A stretch of 17,572 nucleotides of DNA from contig JAISNG010000155.1 of NCBI GenBank assembly GCA_031276365.1, positions 1 through 17,572 on the forward strand, given 5' to 3'. Position 1 is the stretch's first letter. Each line of letters begins with the position of its first letter. The notes beneath the pieces are model-generated. The model worked only from the letters and a program-made list of their open reading frames with translations. It was not told where the DNA came from and did no database searches. This DNA comes from Campylobacteraceae bacterium (GTDB taxonomy: Bacteria > Campylobacterota > Campylobacteria > Campylobacterales > Campylobacteraceae). Both the position numbers and the translations under genes were made by a program. Below are positions 1 to 7,066 of this stretch, piece after piece.

Positions 1-405
1 GGAATGACGGAGTGGTGCGCTTTTGTTTGTCATTTAGTTGTAGAAATGACAAAAGCGATATTTTGTATCATATGCAAATTATAAAAATATTTTTACAAGA
101 ACAGACATACACTAATAACAAATACTACTTTTATAAGTATGTATCTTCACTTTACATATGTTTTTATGAGTACATGTTTTCATTCGTTAAACACGATAAG
201 TTTGTATCTATTGGCTCAATTATCAGTTTTATGAGTACATGTTTTCATTCGTTTTTGATAAGATTGACTGTGTTGTTTAGACAATAAGCGAAGGCGGCGG
301 TTTCATACTTTCGCAAATTTGACCGTACCATTTAGAGAATGGTGAAAATGATGACCGTTTTACATTTTTATCAAACTTGACGCAGTATTTATAAGAGTGA
401 TAAAT
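1..405. other. Intergenic region with eroded repeats
   Basis: I see no credible gene here. The first 65 bases (GGAATGACGGAG and, near 45, AGAAATGAC) resemble the repeat sequence at 11293-11335, so the window seems to open inside or beside another copy of that repeat family. Positions 162-253 hold a direct duplication, listed separately. The reading frame at 12-287 on the plus strand has a low-complexity F/Y/S-rich product typical of translated AT-rich intergenic DNA. Confidence 0.6.
162..253. repeat. 27-bp direct repeat, two copies 65 bp apart
   Basis: A 27-bp sequence beginning TTTTATGAGTACATG and ending CATTCGTT occurs identically at 162-188 and 227-253. The first copy is preceded by ACATATG, and a 16-bp piece of that junction (154-169) recurs exactly at 973-988, upstream of the surface-protein fragment. 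The copies look like a local tandem duplication within repeat-derived DNA. Two copies with no regular spacer series do not make a CRISPR array. Confidence 0.75.
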
Positions 406-951
406 CTACCAGCTCATCTTTCCTGACGTTTTGCGAGACGGCATCACATCGATGGTTTGTCCTATAGCGGCTTTTTTATCGCCGTTTTGATTGACAGCGC
501 CTTTTCCAGCCCATTGGGTTGATGGCATTCCAATGAAATTGACAGTGAAACTTATATCGTTGGCATTTTCATTTTTGGCATTATGGATAAGCCAACTGTT
601 AGGTTTTGCATGTATGACGTCTTGATATGGAGTAAAATCAGCGCCGTTTACCAGCTGCATCGTACCTGTTCCGTTGATTGGATATTTTTGATTTGCAATT
701 GAAGAGAGTCCTGTTGGTCTGAAAAACAAAATATCTCCATACGCGCTGCGGTTATGCTGCGTATTTAAAAACCATCTGCTATCTTCCAAATTGATGGAAA
801 CGAGAGATATGCCATAATCATTTCTAACGCAGCCCAAACAGTATATCTCATATTGGATTTTTGCGTTTATTGGACTTTCGCCTTCATAGTTTTTAGAAAA
901 TGCTCTGCCGTAAAAAAACACCGTATCGCTGTTTGCGATATTTATCGCCAT
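406..951 (-). CDS. Hypothetical protein, resembling the C-terminal end of a large surface protein
   Basis: The product has 181 residues, no signal peptide and no membrane segment. It is rich in aromatic and Asn/Gly residues, with a CLGC pair near residues 38-41 and the ending KTSGKMSW. From memory, the pattern (VFFYGRAxSxxY, YYExYCxxC-like, PxSWLIxN, xxWAGxG, ending in an aromatic) resembles the final domain of very large secreted proteins of Sulfurimonas-type bacteria; I could not verify this. Such domains normally sit at the end of proteins of thousands of residues, so this may be a truncated remnant. The frame stays open upstream to a stop at 1027-1029 without an obvious start, and repeat-like DNA at 973-1018 abuts the 5' side. 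The ribosome-binding site before the ATG (AGAGAAATTT) is weak. It could be an intact small gene or a decaying fragment. Confidence 0.5.
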   Translation of the reverse strand: MAINIANSDTVFFYGRAFSKNYEGESPINAKIQYEIYCLGCVRNDYGISLVSINLEDSRWFLNTQHNRSAYGDILFFRPTGLSSIANQKYPINGTGTMQLVNGADFTPYQDVIHAKPNSWLIHNAKNENANDISFTVNFIGMPSTQWAGKGAVNQNGDKKAAIGQTIDVMPSRKTSGKMSW

Positions 952-972
952 AAATTTCTCTGCTATTTTGTA

Positions 973-1018
973 ACATATGTTTTTATGAACGAGAACAAGC
1001 GGCTCGAAAACTTTGCAA
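973..1018. repeat. Possible eroded copy of the interspersed repeat
   Basis: Positions 973-988 (ACATATGTTTTTATGA) match 154-169 exactly. The following bases, GAGAACAAGCGGCTCGAAAAC and then TTTGCAATCA, read like the core-1 repeat at 10716-10800 with internal deletions (AAAACAAGCG, GGCTCG, AAAAC, TTTGCAA in the same order). This is a short and weak match. Confidence 0.3.
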
Positions 1019-1064
1019 TCAGCCTGCTATCTTGCAATATATACTTTTATCGCACTTAATCAAT

Positions 1065-1083
1065 CCGCTCAAAATTGAAGCGG
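1065..1083 (-). terminator. Weak hairpin downstream of cmoA
   Basis: CCGCT at 1065-1069 pairs with AGCGG at 1079-1083 across a 9-nt loop, 12 nt past the cmoA stop. On the minus strand the hairpin is followed by ATTGATTAAG, not a clean T-run, so its use as a terminator is doubtful. Confidence 0.3.
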
Positions 1084-1094
1084 TAAAATCTTCT

Positions 1095-1805
1095 TTACGT
1101 TTTTATCGCTAAAAATGTTGCAAAATTGGCGTACTTAAATACACTTACAACTTCGCTAAAGCCTGCCGCTTTCATCATATCTATATTTTCATTTTCGGTG
1201 TACGGCACGAGAACGTTTTCCAGAGCCTCTCTTTTTTGTGCTATTTCAAAATCGCTGTAGCCTTGATTTTTTTTAAATGACAAATACAAATCAATCATTT
1301 TTTTATTTAATATTTTATTTTTATATATAATTTTTTCGCTAAATATACAAATTCCGCCATTTTCTAAACTCTCATATATCTTTTCTGCTAATTTCACTCT
1401 TTTGGGCGGGCGGATAAATTGAAACGTATAATTGGCGATGATAACGGAATTTGTACCAAAAGCATGCTCTAAGATATCGCCCTCCACAATCTCTATATCT
1501 GCGCCGTACGCTTTTATCTTTCGGCGCGCTCTTTCGCACATAGCTTCGGAATTGTCAATACCTTTGAGCCGAAGCGGAAATTTGGCTTCTTTCGCGATGA
1601 GAAGCAACGTGTTTGCAGTAGAGCAGCCAAGGTCTGTTATCGCTCCATTTTCATGCGTGTATTTGAGGCTTAACTCGCAGACAAGATTTAAAACTTCAGC
1701 ATAAAATGGTATTGAGCGGCTTAACATGTCGTCAAACACGCTCGCCACGCTTTCGTCAAATTCAAATTGTTTGTTAATAGAATGTTCAAATATTTTATCT
1801 TTCAT
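1095..1805 (-). CDS. cmoA: Carboxy-S-adenosyl-L-methionine synthase CmoA
   Basis: CmoA converts SAM and prephenate to carboxy-SAM, which CmoB uses to make cmo5U at tRNA wobble position 34. The 236-residue product aligns by eye with E. coli CmoA through its length: FDESVASVFDDMLSRSIPFY near residues 15-34 (family FDExVAxVFxDMixRSvPxY), the SAM loop DLGCSTANT, the acidic IDNSEAM, EGDI, NYTFQF, SEK, and GYSDFEIAQKREALENVL. The start is the ATG at 1805; 18 further codons upstream are open but lie before the conserved N-terminus, and AAAGTGG precedes this ATG. It is the last gene of the minus-strand run, 63 bp after ribF. No cmoB is present in the window. Confidence 0.93.
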   Translation of the reverse strand: MKDKIFEHSINKQFEFDESVASVFDDMLSRSIPFYAEVLNLVCELSLKYTHENGAITDLGCSTANTLLLIAKEAKFPLRLKGIDNSEAMCERARRKIKAYGADIEIVEGDILEHAFGTNSVIIANYTFQFIRPPKRVKLAEKIYESLENGGICIFSEKIIYKNKILNKKMIDLYLSFKKNQGYSDFEIAQKREALENVLVPYTENENIDMMKAAGFSEVVSVFKYANFATFLAIKT

Positions 1806-1868
1806 TTTACCACTTTCATTAATTGTTTGGCATAGTTTTGGCTGGAGATATCCGCGCAAAACACATTT

Positions 1869-2783
1869 TCATCTTATCACTTTTGTTAATTGGTCTGGAT
1901 ATATTTTGCACGATTTTAAGGACTCTCTTGCGTTTTTTATATCCTCGCTTATCTGCATTTTCAAATCGTCAAGCTTGAAAAATTTTCTGTTTTGCCTGAT
2001 AAAATCAACAAAAAAAAGTTCGCACTTTTCGTTCTCTTTAGTTTCTACTTTTATGTCCAAAATGTGCGTTTCAAGTGAAAATTTCTCATCCGTACTGAGC
2101 CGTTGTCCGATAAAAATAACGCTGTCGTATATGTTCTCTTTTATCTTGGTTCTGCCCGCGTAAACGCCAAATCCAGGTATCAAATACTCTTCAACTCTCA
2201 AATTTACAGTCGGATACAACTCTTTGCCGCCAATTCCCTGTCCTTTTTGCACAAAGCCGACAAGTGCGTATTCGCGCCCTAAAAGTCGATTCGCCTGAAA
2301 TATTTCGCATGAGCGCAAAAAAGCCCTGATTTTTGTCGTGTGTACGGAGATGCCGTCGTAACAAAACTCAGGCACTATCACGACTTTACCCTCAAAGAGC
2401 TTCTCCAACTCTTCTATGCCGCCCTCTCTATTTCTGCCAAAACGAAAGTCGTAACCGATGACTATCTTTTTAACATTTGGAAAATCTCTTTTTAATAAAG
2501 CGACAAACTCTTCACTGCTCAAACCCTTGATAGAAAAAAAATCGTAATAAAAGCATGAATTCGGTACAAACTCATCGCGCCTTTGTTTTGGCGTAATATC
2601 AGCTCTATTTTTGTCTATCACAACCATCGCTCCGCGCGCGCCGAGCTGTTCTATAAGTTTTCTGTGCGCTCTGTGAATGCCGTCAAATTCGCCTAATGCC
2701 AATGCGTTTATATCGTTTTTGTCTAATTTATGCGAAAATATCTGTTCCAAAATCGTTCTCTTGTAAAAATTGTTTGAATTCAT
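1869..2783 (-). CDS. ribF: Bifunctional riboflavin kinase / FAD synthetase RibF
   Basis: RibF phosphorylates riboflavin to FMN and adenylylates FMN to FAD in the cytoplasm. The N-terminal nucleotidyltransferase domain shows LGEFDGIHRAH (residues 30-40; family GxFDGxHxGH, with Ala replacing the second Gly) and VIGYDFRFGRNREG. The C-terminal kinase domain shows GIGGKELYPTVNL (family GYPTxN), the PGFGVYAG strand and SLETHILD. Length, 304 residues, is normal. The start is uncertain. The ATG at 2783 gives a 56-nt overlap with ligA and has no clear Shine-Dalgarno sequence. The TTG at 2750 has AAGAG 7 nt upstream, a 23-nt overlap, and places the start about 16 residues before the conserved ALG. In relatives tlyA usually sits between ligA and ribF; it is absent here. 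Confidence 0.93.
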   Translation of the reverse strand: MNSNNFYKRTILEQIFSHKLDKNDINALALGEFDGIHRAHRKLIEQLGARGAMVVIDKNRADITPKQRRDEFVPNSCFYYDFFSIKGLSSEEFVALLKRDFPNVKKIVIGYDFRFGRNREGGIEELEKLFEGKVVIVPEFCYDGISVHTTKIRAFLRSCEIFQANRLLGREYALVGFVQKGQGIGGKELYPTVNLRVEEYLIPGFGVYAGRTKIKENIYDSVIFIGQRLSTDEKFSLETHILDIKVETKENEKCELFFVDFIRQNRKFFKLDDLKMQISEDIKNARESLKSCKIYPDQLTKVIR

Positions 2784-4704
2784 TTTTGTTCATGAGTTTC
2801 ACGCCAAGCGTTAAAGCTTTGTCATATTTGCTGCCCGCGTCTTCGCCGTAAACGACGATATCTGTTTTGGATGAAACAGAAGAGCTTACTTTTGCTCCGA
2901 CACTCTCCAAAAATGATTTTAAACTGTCTCTGGAGATACTCAAAGCGCCCGTTAAAACGATACTTTTGCCTTGCAGCGGATTTGGCGCTATCTCCTGTTT
3001 GTCTGCTGTCGGTTCTATAAGTGCGAGTAGTTTTTTGATTAATTCTTTATTTACGCGCGCAAACTCCATGAAGGATTTGACCATTTGAGAGCCAAATCCG
3101 TCAAGCGCGTTTAACTCCTCTTCGCCTGCTTCCATGAATTCAAGTCCGAATGTACGGGCTATTTTTTTGCTCGCTACCTCTCCTATGTGTTCTATGCCAA
3201 GTGCGTTGATGACGCGCCAAAGTTCGCTTTTTTTTGTATTGGCAATAGCTTTGAGGATATTTTGCGCCTTTTTCTCCTTAAATCCTTCAAGTTTTAAAAG
3301 GTCTTCTGTTTTTAATGAAAAAATATCCGCGATATTTCTAATCAACCCAGCGCCGTAAAGGCTTTTTATAATCTCTTTTCCAAGTCCGTCAATATTTAAA
3401 GCCTGTTTTGAGGCGAAAAATATCAGCGATGCTTGCGCTCTTGCATCGCATTTGAGGTTTTGGCACTTGATAAGCGCGCCTTCGTCCAAAAGTTCGCTGC
3501 CGCATACGGGGCAGTTTGTGGGACGCTCAAATACACGTTCATCGCCCGTGCGTCTGTTTTTCTGTACTTGTATGATTTTGGGGATTACATCGCCGCTTCG
3601 TATGATAGTTACAAAATCTCCAACTCTTATCTCTTTTCTTGCTATTTCGTCGAAATTGTGCAGTGTTGCGCGCTCAACCGTAACGCCGTCTATATCTACG
3701 GGCTTAACATTTGCTACAGGTGTTACCGCTCCCGTGCGCCCGACTTGCAAAGAGATACTGAGTATCTGCGTACTTCTCTCCAGAGGCGGAAATTTAAATG
3801 CAACCATCCAGCGCGGATATTTTACCGTATATCCAAGCTCCTCTTGAAGTGCTATTTCATCAACTTTGATTACCATACCGTCCATCATCATGGGGATTTC
3901 GCCGCGTTTTTCAATGAAAGCGCCGTAAAGTTTATGCACTTCATCAACGCTTTTGCATGTAAGGCGCAATGGCGGGCGCAAAAATCCAAGCGAATAGACA
4001 AAATCCATCTTTTGGCTTAAAAAATCAAACTTAAGAGCGTTGTGTCCCACGCCCCATGGATAAAAGATAAGTTTTCTTGATGCTGTGATTGAAGGGTCAA
4101 GCTGTCTTAAACTGCCTGCCGCCGCGTTTCGCGGATTTGCAAACAGCGGTTCGTTATCCGCTTCGCGCTCTTTGTTTAACGCTTCAAAGTCCGCCTTTTT
4201 TATCAAAACTTCGCCGCGCACTTCTATAGTTTTGTCATAATTTATACTGAGTGGAATGGAGCGGATAGTTTTGATATTGTTCGTTACATCTTCGCCTTGA
4301 GCGCCGTCGCCTCTTGTTATAGCTTGTTTGAGGATGCCGTTTTCATATATGAGATTGAGACTTGCTCCGTCAAATTTAGGTTCGCAGTAAAATGTAAAAT
4401 CCCTTTTTGTTTTGTAAACTCTCTCTATCCACTCGTCCAAATCCTGCTCGTTAAATACATCTTCCATACTCCACATGCGGCTTAAATGCGCTGCTTTTGT
4501 AAAAAAGTCCAAAACTTCAGCACCGACTCTTTGCGTAGGCGATGCGGCGTTTATATACGAGGGGTTTTCGCGCTCATATTCTAAAATGGTATGATAGAGT
4601 TCGTCATATTCGGCGTCCGTAGCCAGCGGAGCATCCAAAACATAATAAGCATGCGCCCATGAATTTAACTGTGCAAGTGCTTTTTTATACTCTTCATAAT
4701 TCAT
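2728..4704 (-). CDS. ligA: NAD-dependent DNA ligase LigA
   Basis: LigA seals nicks during replication and repair using NAD+. The 658-residue product has the full family layout: an N-terminal Ia domain (HAYYVLDAP, then YDELY), an adenylation domain with the catalytic lysine K110 in EPKFDG and then TRGDGAQGEDVTNN, an OB fold (VGRTGAVTPVA), a four-cysteine zinc finger (CPVCGSELL and CQNLKC), helix-hairpin-helix repeats (ALNIDGLGKEI, LEGFKEKKAQNI) and a C-terminal BRCT domain (KSIVLTGALSISRDSLKSFL). The ATG at 4704 matches the family N-terminus (MNYEEYKKAL) and has GAGG 6-7 nt upstream. The upstream frame extension to 4755 lies inside the preceding gene. The start overlaps the preceding gene by 11 nt. 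The 3' end is read in a second frame as the start of ribF. Confidence 0.97.
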   Translation of the reverse strand: MNYEEYKKALAQLNSWAHAYYVLDAPLATDAEYDELYHTILEYERENPSYINAASPTQRVGAEVLDFFTKAAHLSRMWSMEDVFNEQDLDEWIERVYKTKRDFTFYCEPKFDGASLNLIYENGILKQAITRGDGAQGEDVTNNIKTIRSIPLSINYDKTIEVRGEVLIKKADFEALNKEREADNEPLFANPRNAAAGSLRQLDPSITASRKLIFYPWGVGHNALKFDFLSQKMDFVYSLGFLRPPLRLTCKSVDEVHKLYGAFIEKRGEIPMMMDGMVIKVDEIALQEELGYTVKYPRWMVAFKFPPLERSTQILSISLQVGRTGAVTPVANVKPVDIDGVTVERATLHNFDEIARKEIRVGDFVTIIRSGDVIPKIIQVQKNRRTGDERVFERPTNCPVCGSELLDEGALIKCQNLKCDARAQASLIFFASKQALNIDGLGKEIIKSLYGAGLIRNIADIFSLKTEDLLKLEGFKEKKAQNILKAIANTKKSELWRVINALGIEHIGEVASKKIARTFGLEFMEAGEEELNALDGFGSQMVKSFMEFARVNKELIKKLLALIEPTADKQEIAPNPLQGKSIVLTGALSISRDSLKSFLESVGAKVSSSVSSKTDIVVYGEDAGSKYDKALTLGVKLMNKNEFKQFLQENDFGTDIFA

Positions 4705-5134
4705 GTTTTGCCTCGTTTTTGTATGTGCCGTTTTTAATACGTTTTTGTATTTCAAACTTGACTATTCTTAAAAGATAATTTCTATCGCCTCCAACGATTC
4801 TGCCCTTTTCTACATCTCCGCAATTTTTACATATCAAAAAGGTGGTTTTATTGGTCATATTTACAGCGGAGCGGCAGTATTCGTCATCGCACAGCAGCGC
4901 ATTGCCGCACTCAGGGCAGTAACACCAGAGCGAAACTATGCGGTTTTTTTTGTATTTCCATTTCCAGATGACGTTATACAAACAAATGGAGCGAAAATTT
5001 TTATATTCATCTTTGGCGCGAAGTATAAAAAACGCCCCAACAACGATACACAGCACAATCAAAACCGAAAACGCCAACATATAGTTTTCGTAATAGCCGA
5101 AAATAATTATAAAAAAGAGTTTGATATAACTCAT
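4694..5134 (-). CDS. Membrane-anchored zinc-ribbon protein of unknown function
   Basis: I do not recognise this 146-residue protein. It has a hydrophobic N-terminus (residues 5-13 and a stronger segment at about 18-39) followed by a basic cytoplasmic-looking part with WKWKYKK near residue 58. Cysteines C73/C76 (CPEC) and C102/C105 (CKNC) form a plausible zinc ribbon, with extra cysteines at 71, 82 and 87. The C-terminus is Lys-rich. It shares ATGA with the folP stop and has GAGG 8 nt before the ATG, so it is translationally coupled, and it overlaps ligA by 11 nt. From memory, C. jejuni has an integral membrane protein near ligA in the same cluster, but on the other side of it; I cannot say that they are homologous. 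The position suggests co-expression with replication and folate genes but does not establish a role. Confidence 0.75.
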   Translation of the reverse strand: MSYIKLFFIIIFGYYENYMLAFSVLIVLCIVVGAFFILRAKDEYKNFRSICLYNVIWKWKYKKNRIVSLWCYCPECGNALLCDDEYCRSAVNMTNKTTFLICKNCGDVEKGRIVGGDRNYLLRIVKFEIQKRIKNGTYKNEAKHEL

Positions 5135-5916
5135 GTAAGCGCCTCAAATACACGCATAGCCTGTACATGCTCTTTTACGTCATGGCAGCGTACAATTGAT
5201 GCGCCGTTTCTTACAGCCTGTGCATGTACGATAATTGTTCCAGCAAGCCTCTCTTTTATCGGAGCTTCGCAAATATCGCTTATCATGCTTTTGCGGCTTG
5301 CGCCTATCAATAGCGGATATCCAAAATGCGTAAAATATCTGTGATGTTTGATAAGCGCGATATTGTGCTCAAGTTTTTTGCCAAAACCTATGCCAACGTC
5401 CAGTATGATATCTTTTATGCCAAAACTCCTCGCTTTTTCAACGCGCTCTTTGAAAAAATCGTCCACTTCTTTGACAATGTCGCTGTATTCTGGATTTGTC
5501 TGCATGCTTTTTGGTTCGCCTTTCATGTGCATAATACAAACGGCGGCATTGTATTTTTTTGCGATAACGCAGACGTCGTCGTTTGAAAGTCCCGTGATGT
5601 CGTTTACTATCTTAAAGCCGCAATTCAGCGCGTAATCCAACGTCAAAGGCGAATAACTGTCAAGACTGAAAACGGCTTTTTCATGAAGCCTCTCTTTTTT
5701 TACCAAGTCAAACACGCCGCGCACTCTTTGCAGCTCCTCCTCTTCGTTTATCATTTCACTTCCAGGACGTGATGAGAGCGCGCCTATATCTATCATGTCA
5801 GCGCCGTCGTTTATCATCTGCACGATGCGCTCTTTGGCTTCATGAACAGCGGTTCGGCTGCCTTCAAAAAAACTGTCCGAATTTATATTTAAAATACCCA
5901 TTATTTTTGTTTTCAT
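5131..5916 (-). CDS. folP: Dihydropteroate synthase FolP
   Basis: FolP condenses p-aminobenzoate with 6-hydroxymethyl-dihydropterin pyrophosphate to make dihydropteroate and is the sulfonamide target. The 261-residue TIM-barrel product shows MGILNINSDSFF (residues 6-17; canonical NxTPDSFSDG), DIGALSSRPGS (43-53; canonical DIGxxSTRPG), SLDSYSP (84-90), NDITG (105-109), CIMHMKGEPKSMQ (127-139), DVGIGFGK (173-180; canonical DPGIGFGK), IGASRKSMI (204-212) and RCHD (243-246). The pterin and phosphate loops vary slightly from the textbook form but all key residues are present. The ATG at 5916 has AGGAG about 7 nt upstream and shares ATGA with the holB stop. Two upstream codons in the same frame (5922 and 5952) are less likely because the ribosome-binding site abuts the first and the second lies well before the domain. 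Confidence 0.95.
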   Translation of the reverse strand: MKTKIMGILNINSDSFFEGSRTAVHEAKERIVQMINDGADMIDIGALSSRPGSEMINEEEELQRVRGVFDLVKKERLHEKAVFSLDSYSPLTLDYALNCGFKIVNDITGLSNDDVCVIAKKYNAAVCIMHMKGEPKSMQTNPEYSDIVKEVDDFFKERVEKARSFGIKDIILDVGIGFGKKLEHNIALIKHHRYFTHFGYPLLIGASRKSMISDICEAPIKERLAGTIIVHAQAVRNGASIVRCHDVKEHVQAMRVFEALT

Positions 5917-6524
5917 TTGCATCTCCTGTTGTAAATTGTAAGAAGCGCACACAAAAGCAGGTTTGAGCCTTTTGAGTTTAATTCTGCCAAATGCAGCAGT
6001 TTTTCAAAAAGTCCCAGCTCATCGGCGTTAAGTTTTATATCTTGTTCGCATGCTTCTTGCAAAATACCTTGCAGCAACAGTTTTGTTTCCTCTTTTTCTA
6101 TAAATTTTTTTTGACTTATGAGCGAATATATCTCATGAATGCCCATCTTTTTCAAATCAAATCCGCTTTTTTGAATCTGCACGTCGGATTTAAGCGTCTT
6201 TATCGCAAGGCGCGAACGGATAGTCGGCAAAAATATCATGCGAGATGGCGCACAAAGCACAAATGAGATATTTCGCGGCGGCTCTTCCAAAATTTTCAAA
6301 AGCGAATTTTGCGCAAAGATATTAAAACTTTTGGATATCATAACTATAACTTTCTGCTCACTCTCCGTTATATACGCCTCTCTTACGACCTCTTTTGCGT
6401 TTTCTATCAAAAAATCGTCTGGCATGAAAAGTTTGATATTTTTCGACGGATAGTTCTCTGCTATGTATGTTTTTATCTTCTCTAAATCCCTGCATGTAAG
6501 GATATAACTCTCATCAATCCTCAA
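5913..6524 (-). CDS. holB: DNA polymerase III delta-prime subunit HolB (short form)
   Basis: HolB is part of the clamp loader that places the beta sliding clamp on DNA. The roughly 204-residue product is much shorter than E. coli delta-prime (334 residues) and lacks a Walker A motif, as is usual in Campylobacterota. The diagnostic segment is FAQNSLLKILEEPPRNISFVL followed by LPTIRSR, the delta-prime signature containing the SRC-like region but without the cysteine. I chose the TTG at 6524 (MRIDESYILT) because GAGG lies 6 nt upstream and it gives an 11-nt overlap with hobA, like other junctions in this run. A TTG at 6554 is in frame but has no comparable site. It is followed by folP with a shared ATGA. 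Confidence 0.87.
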   Translation of the reverse strand: MRIDESYILTCRDLEKIKTYIAENYPSKNIKLFMPDDFLIENAKEVVREAYITESEQKVIVMISKSFNIFAQNSLLKILEEPPRNISFVLCAPSRMIFLPTIRSRLAIKTLKSDVQIQKSGFDLKKMGIHEIYSLISQKKFIEKEETKLLLQGILQEACEQDIKLNADELGLFEKLLHLAELNSKGSNLLLCALLTIYNRRCK

Positions 6525-7065
6525 GCGAAACCTCGGCAGAGAGTACGGCGTCAATACTGCGGTTTAAGAGTTTGAAAAGTTCCATCAACTTTATATCCAG
6601 CCTCTCGTCGGTAGAATCCAGATAAAAACTGTTTTGTATCTGCTCGCCTATTATCCACAAAAAACTGTCGTATCTTCTTTTGGCTATTTGATATTTAATA
6701 TCGTTGCTTTTTCCGATGTAAAAAAATATGTAGCCGCTTTTAAACATCAATGAGAGCATATCTTCAAACAGAGCAAAGTCCTCACTGCTTTTTAGTGAAT
6801 TGATGTTTGGAAAAAGACTTTTGACGCTCACAAAAGGTACAAACGGACGCGACTTGACTGGTTTATTTAAGGAAAACAGCATGTACTCGGCAAACCACTC
6901 ATAATCGTTATCGTTCATAATGATAAAAGTGTAACCGTTAAGCAGTTTTTTTAGCATAGAGGCAAGCAAAGGCGTCCATTCCGACCTTTTCTCCTCCAGC
7001 CAGCTTAATCTCGTTCCCTCTTTTCGTATCGCCTCAAGCGTCCATTGTCCAAATTTTTCGCACAT
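6514..7065 (-). CDS. hobA: DnaA initiator-associating protein HobA
   Basis: HobA is a tetrameric protein that binds domain I of DnaA and promotes orisome assembly at oriC; it is a structural relative of DiaA and specific to Campylobacterota. The 183-residue product matches H. pylori HobA (180 residues) in order: the WxxxxIRxEG-like start, SGWLE/RSxW-like SWLEEKRSEWTPLLA near residues 21-35, a LLNGYTFIIMND block, HWF-like YEWFAEYMLFSLN near residue 55, RPFVPFVS, SFLWIIGEQIQ, and the C-terminal LDIKLMELFKLLNRSIDAVL. The start codon is 1 nt after the lysC stop (TAATATG), so translation is probably coupled; no strong Shine-Dalgarno sequence is visible. The 3' end overlaps holB. Confidence 0.93.
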   Translation of the reverse strand: MCEKFGQWTLEAIRKEGTRLSWLEEKRSEWTPLLASMLKKLLNGYTFIIMNDNDYEWFAEYMLFSLNKPVKSRPFVPFVSVKSLFPNINSLKSSEDFALFEDMLSLMFKSGYIFFYIGKSNDIKYQIAKRRYDSFLWIIGEQIQNSFYLDSTDERLDIKLMELFKLLNRSIDAVLSAEVSLED

Positions 7066-7066
7066 A

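Noticed and set aside
162..253. Possible CRISPR remnant
   Set aside because: Only two repeat copies, the repeat is not palindromic, no cas genes are present, and the same sequence belongs to a dispersed family. The pair at 11298-11378 was rejected for the same reasons.
12..287. 91-codon plus-strand frame at the left edge
   Set aside because: Low-complexity F/Y/S-rich product, contains the direct duplication, and has no ribosome-binding site. It reads as translated repeat DNA.
3433..4020. 195-codon plus-strand frame within ligA
   Set aside because: It is antisense to the conserved adenylation and OB domains of ligA, with no start signal and no recognisable motif.
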